A stretch of 5,894 nucleotides of DNA. It comes from CAVURW01 sp963743595 (GTDB lineage Bacteria > Verrucomicrobiota > Verrucomicrobiia > Methylacidiphilales > UBA1321). The position numbers were made by a program, and so were the translations under genes. Below are positions 1 to 4,447 of the stretch, piece by piece. The number at the start of each line of letters is the position of its first letter. Position 1 is the stretch's first letter. Under the pieces are notes generated by a model. The model saw only the letters and a list, made by a program, of their open reading frames with translations. It was not told where the DNA came from and searched no databases. The stretch is from positions 1-5,894 of the forward strand of contig CAVURW010000277.1 of the NCBI GenBank assembly GCA_963743595.1. Reading direction: 5' to 3'.

Positions 1-631
1 CGATGTCATCCCAACTCAAGTTGGCAATATCAGACTGTGATCCCCCCGTTTCCCACAACATTTGGAAGTAAAGACGGCGTTCGGCGTTTTTTTCTCGGTC
101 GATGATTTTCTGGTGTTCGCCTTCTGTAATGGCCGTGAATTTCTTCTTTCGGACTGTCGGCCACGCCGCTTCTGGAATAATCGGCATGAGGAGCCAACCC
201 AGGTTGAGGGCAAAATTATGCAGCCGCCGCATGTAATGGTGGGTCGAATTTCCGGCCTTCTTATGTTCCAAGACGGCAAGAACGTGGATGGCTTCAGTGT
301 CCAACAGGGGAAGCGTTCGGAACATGGCAAAGGGGCGGCTCTTGAAAGCACGCTCCTTGCGGTCCTGTGTCGACTCAACCCCTGACTTGACGTAATGCTC
401 CATGACTTCTGCCCATTTACGGGTCATTAATTCGGGTGATCGGGCTGAAAGATAGGCCTTGGCCATGTTTCGGTTTAGCTGCGGCTGAGCCACGGCTTGG
501 TTTTTTGCGACCATGAGCTGCAGGGCGGCAGCTTTTTCGGACGTTTCTAGACTTTCTGATTTTCCTGTCACCTTGTCTCGCACATAGAAGTTACCGCCAG
601 AACGACGGAACATTCGATAACGTTGCTGCAT
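1..631 (-). CDS. Tyrosine-recombinase-family integrase, N-terminal 210 residues (3' end beyond window)
   Basis: The frame is open from ATG at 631 to the left edge, 210 codons. Seen: an N-terminal segment (about 1-40, RYRMFRRSGGNFYVRD then TGKSESL) of the arm-DNA-binding type; a helical SAM-like core-binding segment (about 72-150, including STHHYMRRLHNFALNLGW); a linker; then the start of the catalytic domain from KKFTAITEGEH (about 163). Box I, normally TGLRxSEL with the first catalytic Arg, reads TGGSQSDI (195-202), so Ser198 sits where Arg is expected. The remaining catalytic His, Arg and Tyr lie outside the window. From memory, a Verrucomicrobiota-rich integrase family carries this same TGGSQ motif. 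Start choice: GGAG lies 6 nt upstream of ATG 631; an in-frame ATG at 643 lacks such a site. Function (integration/excision at a nearby att site) is inferred. An alternative is a recombinase-fold DNA-binding protein without strand-transfer activity. Confidence 0.88.
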   Translation of the reverse strand, partial: MQQRYRMFRRSGGNFYVRDKVTGKSESLETSEKAAALQLMVAKNQAVAQPQLNRNMAKAYLSARSPELMTRKWAEVMEHYVKSGVESTQDRKERAFKSRPFAMFRTLPLLDTEAIHVLAVLEHKKAGNSTHHYMRRLHNFALNLGWLLMPIIPEAAWPTVRKKKFTAITEGEHQKIIDREKNAERRLYFQMLWETGGSQSDIANLSWDDI

Positions 632-637
632 GATTGT

Positions 638-659
638 CTCCATGCTTTTAAGTATGGAG
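638..659. promoter_or_regulatory. 22-bp dyad over the integrase ribosome-binding site
   Basis: The half-sites CTCCAT (638-643) and ATGGAG (654-659) are perfect inverted repeats, and inner bases CTT/AAG continue the symmetry, giving 9 of 11 matching pairs. On the minus strand the ATGGAG half contains the GGAG Shine-Dalgarno that serves the integrase ATG at 631. It could be an operator for a repressor or, in mRNA, a hairpin that hides the ribosome-binding site. Both roles are inference. Confidence 0.5.
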
Positions 660-736
660 GGCATCCAACGAACACTGTTAGCGAGCAGCCGGAGAGTTCA
701 GAAGGGTTATTCCGAATTCTGCCGGAGTCGTAAAAG

Positions 737-765
737 TGGTCGCAAATCTGGTCGCAATGCGACCA
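737..765. repeat. TGGTCGCA repeat cluster (two direct, one inverted copy)
   Basis: TGGTCGCA occurs at 737-744 and again at 749-756, starts 12 bp apart. Its exact complement TGCGACCA follows at 758-765, so the last two form an 8-bp inverted repeat around a single central A. Such short, phased direct and inverted motifs beside an integrase resemble arm-type or core-type recombinase (or excisionase) binding sites. The identity of the binding protein is inference; the repeat itself is directly visible. Confidence 0.6.
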
Positions 766-781
766 TTTTCAACTTTCTCGT

Positions 782-824
782 GTCCGCATCCAGTTGTTAA
801 TCAACAACTTATCAAGATGCGGAC
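782..824. repeat. Nested inverted repeat (two stacked hairpin stems)
   Basis: The outer arms GTCCGCATC (782-790) and GATGCGGAC (816-824) are a perfect 9-bp inverted repeat. Inside lies a second perfect 7-bp pair, AGTTGTT (792-798) and AACAACT (803-809), with a 4-nt loop. Outside, CTC (777-779) and GAG (825-827) can extend the stem across a bulge. The right arm overlaps the acceptor-stem part of the tRNA-like sequence at 818-838. No T-run follows on either strand, so an intrinsic terminator is unlikely; a folded recombination site is a possible reading. Confidence 0.55.
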
Positions 825-838
825 GAGGTAGGATTCGG
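818..838 (-). other. tRNA 3'-end-like sequence, candidate attachment-site remnant
   Basis: Read on the minus strand, this gives a T-loop-like CCGAAT, a 3' T-stem CCTAC, an acceptor-like CTCGTCC, then GCA, which is the order found at the 3' end of a tRNA gene. The matching 5' T-stem (GTAGG expected) is absent and no D-arm, anticodon arm or GGACGAG 5' acceptor can be found upstream, so this is not a tRNA gene. Similarity beginning inside the T-loop and running to the 3' end is what integration into a tRNA gene leaves behind. The integrase starts 190 bp away. Interpretation as att is inference. Confidence 0.4.
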
Positions 839-943
839 ACTGATTCTGTGTCTTATCTACTGAGAATAATAAGTCGTAAGTACCTCGAAATCAAGACAAT
901 TCGTGTCTACAGTTGGTTTACTTCATACCTATTCAGGAAGGCA

Positions 944-967
944 TTTCTCTGGCAGTTTCTCTGGCAG
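944..967. repeat. 12-bp tandem duplication
   Basis: TTTCTCTGGCAG is present twice head to tail (944-955 and 956-967). It lies in the gene-free region between the tRNA-like remnant and the small acidic ORF. It could be a simple slippage duplication or a paired protein-binding site; nothing in the sequence decides between them. Confidence 0.6.
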
Positions 968-1147
968 TTACGGCTGCTGGAATGGTCCCGTGGAAGCACC
1001 TTGCTGGACCAAATCGAGATTAACGAGTAGCGTGAGGCAGGGCGTGTTTCAATGTGACGTTCGTCTTGTCTTGTATGTCCATTAGCGTTTGCATCAATCT
1101 CGACCAGATGTTGCTATGTCCCAATCGAGAAGACCGGGAAGCTACCG

Positions 1148-1291
1148 ATGAAGAAATCGTCGAAATTTGATAATGACATTCCAGATGGTGAAACTTTTAG
1201 TCCCGATTCCCCTTCAGCCGACGATTCCCGAGCGGAATTAGAGTATATTGAGGCACTTCTCGACTTAGTTGATCTCAATATTGATCCTTAA
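1148..1291 (+). CDS. Small acidic hypothetical protein, 47 residues
   Basis: ATG at 1148 to TAA at 1289-1291. The product is strongly acidic (9 Asp and 4 Glu against 4 Lys/Arg). It has a Lys/Ser-rich start (MKKSSKFDND), a Pro/Ser/Asp-rich middle, and a probable amphipathic helix, RAELEYIEALLDLVDLNI, at its C-terminus. GGGAAG lies 6 nt upstream as a weak ribosome-binding site, and an 11-codon frame beginning at 1115 ends with a TGA overlapping this ATG. I do not recognise the family. The natural composition and the leucine-patterned helix argue for a real protein, and antitoxin or inhibitor size is suggestive only. It may also be the N-terminal stub of a longer, lost gene. Confidence 0.45.
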   Translation: MKKSSKFDNDIPDGETFSPDSPSADDSRAELEYIEALLDLVDLNIDP

Positions 1292-1366
1292 TCCTTAGCA
1301 CTTTTTACTAAATTAGCAGTCAAACCAAGAGCAGTCTTTCCGATGTGTGCCCAATTCATTTGTTTT

Positions 1367-1696
1367 TTACTGCAGGAGTGTTGAAATCTCCGTTCGAATT
1401 TGTGTTTTGACTTCCGCAGAATATCGAGGCCATTCGTCAAAGGCATATTTCGTGGCAGCGCTGACATCTCCTTGTTGGGACGGGTTAAGCCGATACTGCT
1501 TAGTGATTTGTAGCAGCTGCCAAAAATAACACTCTTGAAGCAACATTCCATCCTCTGCCTCTTCAACCGTCCCGGGAAGCGTGTCATGCAAGCGCAGAAA
1601 CGTTGTTTCGGTTATCTCAATTCTGGAATACGTGCAAAGCGCGACCAAATGCCGCAAGTGAATTCTTGCAAGGTTGATTTGTCGCACTGAGGTCAT
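1367..1696 (-). CDS. Hypothetical protein, 109 residues, mostly helical
   Basis: ATG at 1696-1694, TAA at 1369-1367. The sequence reads like a natural soluble protein: it opens with MTSVRQINLARIHLRHLVAL, has an acidic stretch around residues 44-49 (VEEAED), and ends with an amphipathic helix (AEVKTQIRTEISTLLQ). No family is recognised and no signal peptide or membrane segment is evident. There is no clear Shine-Dalgarno before the ATG, and the frame stays open upstream to a TGA at 1756-1754 with plausible residues (LLGYFAPAYFTH). The ORF could therefore be the surviving 3' part of a longer gene, which would fit the relics next to it. It converges with the small acidic ORF ending at 1291. A minus-strand frame at 1288-1587 overlapping it looks like a shadow. 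Confidence 0.45.
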   Translation of the reverse strand: MTSVRQINLARIHLRHLVALCTYSRIEITETTFLRLHDTLPGTVEEAEDGMLLQECYFWQLLQITKQYRLNPSQQGDVSAATKYAFDEWPRYSAEVKTQIRTEISTLLQ

Positions 1697-2223
1697 ATGT
1701 GTGAAATAGGCCGGAGCAAAATATCCTAATAGGACGTTTCTGCTACGGAAAACTCACTTTATATGACCGAACAGCGCCTGACTCGAATCGCACTGTTGGT
1801 CTGTGGCGGAAAAACAACCTGGCATGAAGCTTCAACGGCGAGAATCCAACTTCGAGCATTTTTCCGATACAACCGTTAAGTTGCGCTTTTGTCCCCAAAA
1901 TAGACGAAAAGTTGCTGGTTTATAAGTTAGTCAGCCGAAAAATAGCATTAAGTTTGTTTCGGACTAGGCCGCGCCCTGCGAATCGGCTCGCGAAGCTGCA
2001 CTGCGTGGGGTGAATTTTGTGCTAACACGAGTGGCCCCGGATGCAGGCCTGCGCAGGAAAAAAATGATGGCGGTAAAGAAGACAGCGACGCAAATGCTTG
2101 TACCAGCGATCAACCAGATCAGCCAAGATGGGCTACCAAAATCGGCCACTGGCGTATCATCACTGGCTATAGGTAGACGTTTTGCCGAGGGATCTCGCGG
2201 ATTGATAACGCAAACCGTCTAGC

Positions 2224-2265
2224 AAATGCCGATAATCGACGGCATTTCCTCTAAGGGAAATTCCG
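2224..2265. repeat. Two mutually exclusive hairpins sharing one arm
   Basis: AAATGCCG (2224-2231) pairs perfectly with CGGCATTT (2240-2247) across an 8-nt loop. The same segment extended to CGGCATTTCC (2240-2249) also pairs 9 of 10 with GGAAATTCCG (2256-2265) across a 6-nt loop. The two stems cannot form together. The structure lies at the frame B to frame C junction of the relic gene, a few bases from the TAG at 2221-2219. No downstream T-run is present. Confidence 0.5.
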
Positions 2266-2667
2266 CTAGCCAAAATGGACGAAGGGAAATGGAACAGGAG
2301 GACATTCTCCACTTTTGCCTGCCTCTTCCAGGTTCCATAAGCAACAAGAACTCGTGGAGATTTTATGCGCCCTACTCCACTATTCAGCGCCATTACAGAA
2401 AGGTTATCGGGAGAGGTTTCGTCTTTGACGGTGGCAAAAGAGGCAAGATTGTGGACACCGTTCGTGAAAACAACTGCGGCGTTAACGCTGCTGCCTGGGG
2501 ATAGGCATAGGCGGAGATGGGGGTTAACATGCGACCAAGCATACTCGGCAGTGCGTCAGTTCCAGGTGCAGTTGGATAGGGATAAGTCACCTTATAAAGA
2601 TTATCCGTATCGAGTTCTATTCCGGTGTTTGGTGAAACATTCGAAATTGATTGGGAGATTTCTCTTA

Positions 2668-2691
2668 AAGTGCTGCATGCATGCAGCACTT
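2668..2691. repeat. Perfect 24-bp palindrome without spacer
   Basis: The half-site AAGTGCTGCATG (2668-2679) is followed at once by its exact reverse complement CATGCAGCACTT (2680-2691). It falls inside the relic gene (codons around LQVLHACSTL on the minus strand). Gapless 12+12 symmetry is unusual for coding sequence and could be a dimeric protein-binding site or a cruciform-forming site; its role is unknown. Confidence 0.7.
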
Positions 2692-3187
2692 GCAACTCTT
2701 TTTTGGAAGATACAAGCCATAGTCAGAGGACAGAACTTGGATAATGCTTCTGTGTATACGTGGCAGTGCTGGAAATATACTCGATTCCCTCTACGGGTAA
2801 ATCGGTCCACGAAATCAGAGCAGGAATGTCGCCCGTTTGGAGAGCAGAGATGGGGAGGAGATTCAAGCAATGGCCAGTCGCGTCCAGTGGAGGCAGCGGA
2901 CGAATGACAGCCTCCTGTTCCGTCTTCGCCTCCTACCGGCCATGCAACCTGGTTTCTAGGGTCACGTTGCCGTCTGAGTGACGGACCAATTGGAACAGAA
3001 GATGGATGAATTATTTATCTAAAAAACGGTCGTCATTCCTGCGTAATTACCTATTCCCCGTTAAACCCTATCTTGGTTTTTCGTGCAACTTTTTGGATAA
3101 TCTCCAGTTACCTTAGACAAAGGATCTATTTTCTGCATATATACAGAATTCTTTCCAACCTGAATGAGGCCCCTATTTTAAACAGCT

Positions 3188-3445
3188 ATGACCACACCCA
3201 ATTTTCAGTCTCGACGACGGCAGTCCAGCGTGCTGATGTGCTGACAGCCCTGGTACCCGGCCGACATCCTGACTATTGCAGTGAGGCTGTCGGATCCGAA
3301 AGATCAAAAGATTGGCACCACGATTGCGGCTCCAGTAGCGTATGCTATTGCATTCTGCATACTCTCTCGTGTTTACGATACAAGGACAAATCAAAGATTT
3401 GCAGAACGCTATCGCACAAACCGCCTCTTAAACCCGGGCGAGTGA
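3188..3445 (+). pseudogene. Short relic ORF with an in-frame TGA and one hydrophobic segment
   Basis: From ATG 3188 to TGA 3443-3445 is 86 codons in one frame, interrupted by TGA at 3242-3244 (codon 19). After that stop the frame reads naturally: QPWYPADILTIAVRLSDPKD, then a hydrophobic stretch TTIAAPVAYAIAFCIL that could cross a membrane, then an Arg-rich tail (RTNQRFAERYRTNRLLNPGE). There is no good ribosome-binding site. A GTG at 3281 could start a 54-residue protein, but it also lacks an RBS. The TGA is unlikely to be a sense codon because the GH27 gene uses TGG for Trp and closes normally. I read this as a broken fragment of an unrecognised gene. An overlapping plus frame (3073-3450) looks like a shadow. 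Confidence 0.4.
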
Positions 3446-3448
3446 TTT

Positions 3449-3533
3449 AGACCATTTACGATTGAGGTTCGGTACATTCTGACACCTGTGGTTGAACCAG
3501 TTCAATCTACCGAATATTACCCGTAAATCGTCT
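3449..3533. repeat. 85-nt imperfect hairpin of unknown nature
   Basis: The basal stem 3449-3460 pairs with 3522-3533, 11 of 12 with one C-C mismatch (arms end in ATTTACG and begin CGTAAAT). After a roughly symmetrical 7-nt internal loop, TTCGGTA (3468-3474) pairs perfectly with TACCGAA (3508-3514). At the tip, TTGAAC (3492-3497) and GTTCAA (3500-3505) form a further perfect inverted repeat. It begins just after the stop of the plus relic (3445) and ends 17 bases before the 3' end of the minus HTH relic (3551), so it sits between convergent gene ends. It lacks a T-run on either strand. Candidates are a small structured RNA, a miniature repeat or a folded recombination site. No match to the attC core GTTRRRY is seen at its end. 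Confidence 0.55.
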
Positions 3534-3550
3534 TAGTTGCTGAGATAATC

Positions 3551-3897
3551 CTAAAAAGCGCAGTTTTTTGATGCAAAAGCAGTGACATACTCGCCAGCAG
3601 ATGTCTGGTAACATTCTATTTCGTCCATAGCTGATTTCAATCCATCTGAAAACCTCTTAGGGATGGGAACACTTTCCTTAGGTCGGTTGCCTGCTGCCAA
3701 TTCAGCCCTCGCTTAGCACTCTATAACTTCGGTGTAGGAAACATATGTTCTCTCAGTGAAATTAATCGCCTTAGCTTTCCCTGACACGCCAACTCGCCGA
3801 CTCGCTTAACACAGACGCCAAGAAGTTCCGCAGCCTGGGCATGGTTGAGCAATCCAATCATCGCCTGGCTCATGCAATCCAATTCCAGTCGTGTCAT
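3551..3897 (-). pseudogene. Broken helix-turn-helix (excisionase/MerR-like, HTH_17 type) DNA-binding protein
   Basis: Starts at ATG 3897-3895 with a purine-rich GAGAAAAGGGAA before it. Residues about 16-40 read LLNHAQAAELLGVCVKRVGE, then LACQGKL, which fits the winged-helix HTH signature in which an AAxLLGVS-type helix is followed by a recognition helix and GKL. A one-base loss near 3769-3773 then shifts the frame: the family-like continuation KAINFTERTYVSYTEVIEC lies in the next frame, is stopped by TAA at 3715-3713, and resumes in that same frame with ARAELAAGNRPKESVPIPKR for 53 codons to TAG 3553-3551. The combined length is about 115 codons. Small proteins of this kind serve as excisionases or element regulators, which would fit the integrase on the same window; that link is inferred. 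Truncation after the HTH makes the gene non-functional as written. Confidence 0.75.
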
Positions 3898-3920
3898 TTC
3901 CCTTTTCTCGGCTAGCCCTG

Positions 3921-3988
3921 CTTTGACTCGTAAACGTACTCTAAGACCGAATCAAATGAGGTTATGCAGTGTGAGTCGTGAGTCAAAG
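3921..3988. promoter_or_regulatory. Inverted and tandem repeats upstream of the HTH relic
   Basis: CTTTGACTC (3921-3929) and GAGTCAAAG (3980-3988) form a perfect 9-bp inverted repeat about 59 bp apart. The right copy overlaps a head-to-tail duplication of GTGAGTC (3971-3977 and 3978-3984). On the minus strand the same bases supply a -35-like TTGACT with a weak TAACCT 16 nt downstream. Directly upstream of a DNA-binding protein gene this looks like an old autoregulatory operator region; that role is inferred. Confidence 0.4.
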
Positions 3989-4102
3989 TTGTGACGGTTC
4001 TTGTCAAGCCCGTTCCTAGTTAAGACAAAGGCAGGGGCTTTGAAGGTGGTGGTCCTAGCTAAATTGAAAATAAAGTAATGATTCTTTTGTTAATGAAAAG
4101 GT

Positions 4103-4447
4103 ATGGACTGGAGGCTGTTTACCCTTAACGAAGTGTCGCTAAAAGAGCTTTCCTTGTAAACTGTACTATTACTTGACAGTAATATCCATTTCCGAACGCC
4201 TTGTGACTTTAGTGGCGTATGCCACCCGAAACCCCAGCTTCCAGGCTTAAATACTCTTTATTTTGATGCGAATTTGCCTGAAAATCCTGAGTTGGCAAAA
4301 CAGTATGCGAATGGCAAAAAGATTGCCAATGCCCTTGAAACCAACGGCTGCTCCATGACGCACTAAAACTTGAGCCATTATTGATTTCCCTCAGGTTATA
4401 TCAATAAGAAAGCTCATGCGGTTCATGATGCTTTAGTTGTTGTCTAG
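4103..4447 (+). pseudogene. Relic gene fragment with three in-frame stops, family unknown
   Basis: One plus frame from ATG 4103 to TAG 4445-4447 carries protein-like sequence throughout: MDWRLFTLNEVSLKELSL, TAA 4157-4159, then 68 codons including CDFSGVCHPKPQLPGLNTLY and DANLPENPELAKQYANGKKI, TAA 4364-4366, TGA 4382-4384, then GYINKKAHAVHDALVVV. The natural composition and the persistence of one frame across three stops suggest a decayed coding region accumulating point mutations. I cannot name the family. Its terminal TAG overlaps the terminal TAG of the convergent GH27 gene (shared CTAG at 4444-4447). The short first segment could be chance. Confidence 0.5.

Larger units (their letters stand above)
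632..1147. other. Gene-free, structure-rich region upstream of the integrase
   Basis: No convincing gene is seen in these 516 bases on either strand. The open frames have unnatural composition; for example the plus frame 794-1030 carries a GRIRTDS string, which typically comes from translating the antisense of a tRNA T-arm. The stretch holds several DNA structures entered separately: the dyad at 638, the TGGTCGCA cluster at 737, the nested inverted repeat at 782 with the tRNA-3'-end-like sequence at 818, and the 12-bp tandem repeat at 944. Its position directly upstream of the integrase start is where an attachment region is often found. From 968 to 1147 I see nothing definite apart from a weak TCTCGA/TCGAGA inverted pair near 1097-1135. 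Confidence 0.5.
1964..3010 (-). pseudogene. Decayed gene of unknown family with a C-terminal membrane segment
   Basis: Coding-like sequence can be followed on the minus strand through three frames. Frame A (3010-2393) reads SDGNVTLETRLHGR, stop TAG 2935-2933, then 69 codons including SALQTGDIPALISWTDLPVE, stop TGA 2725-2723, then 109 codons with YPYPTAPGTDALPSMLGRML to TAA 2395-2393. Frame B takes over near 2490 (SPGSSVNAAVVFTNGVHNLA, then PDNLSVMALNSG, then RVLVAYGTW) and ends at TGA 2162-2160. Frame C (2218-1964) reads VINPRDPSAKRLPIASDDTP, then a hydrophobic helix LIWLIAGTSICVAVFF, a basic RR, a polar tail and TAG 1966-1964. Two frameshifts and two further stops indicate a dead gene. The product was probably an exported or surface protein anchored near its C-terminus. 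The family is not recognised. Sequencing indels could mimic part of this, but the in-frame stops argue for real decay. Confidence 0.6.

Noticed and set aside
62..385. Plus ORF of 107 codons and minus ORF of 120 codons (16-378) in the integrase region.
   Set aside because: Both lie over the integrase frame, which carries clear family motifs through the whole stretch.
794..1030. Plus-strand ORF of 78 codons containing GRGRIRTDS.
   Set aside because: The RIRT string is the usual translation of an antisense tRNA T-arm and the remainder has unnatural composition, so I treat it as a shadow of the tRNA-like sequence.
908..1111. Open minus-strand frame (QHLVEIDANANG then HTRQDERH) without an ATG.
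   Set aside because: No start or ribosome-binding site, and the C-terminal half is low-complexity because of the 12-bp duplication. Not enough support for a gene.
1033..1147. A minus-strand frame reading RLGHSNIW, like the LGHSNI box near the catalytic end of tyrosine recombinases.
   Set aside because: Residues after the motif (SRLMQTLMDIQDK) lack the expected T-x-x-Y-x-H pattern and those before it are not integrase-like. A five-residue match in one frame can be chance.
1763..1879. 38-codon plus ORF beginning MTEQRLTRIALLVCGGK.
   Set aside because: No ribosome-binding site, no recognised family, and the opposite strand reads equally plausibly. Too short to separate from chance.
2365..2907. 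Plus-strand ORF of 180 codons.
   Set aside because: It is opposite the minus-strand relic. Its residues are rich in Arg, Cys and Trp without any recognisable pattern, while the minus frames read as natural protein.
3131..3148. TTCTG-CATATATA-CAGAA, resembling an SOS (LexA) box.
   Set aside because: The spacing between CTG and CAG is 8 nt and not the 10 of the proteobacterial box, and other phyla use different LexA sites. No SOS gene follows.
3449..3533. Reading the 85-nt hairpin as an integron attC site.
   Set aside because: No GTTRRRY/RYYYAAC core sites are found at its ends, no cassette organisation is seen, and the window's integrase is not an integron integrase.
4000..4045. AAGCCC/GGGCTT inverted repeat as a terminator.
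   Set aside because: Only 6 bp, a loop of more than 20 nt and no T-run.
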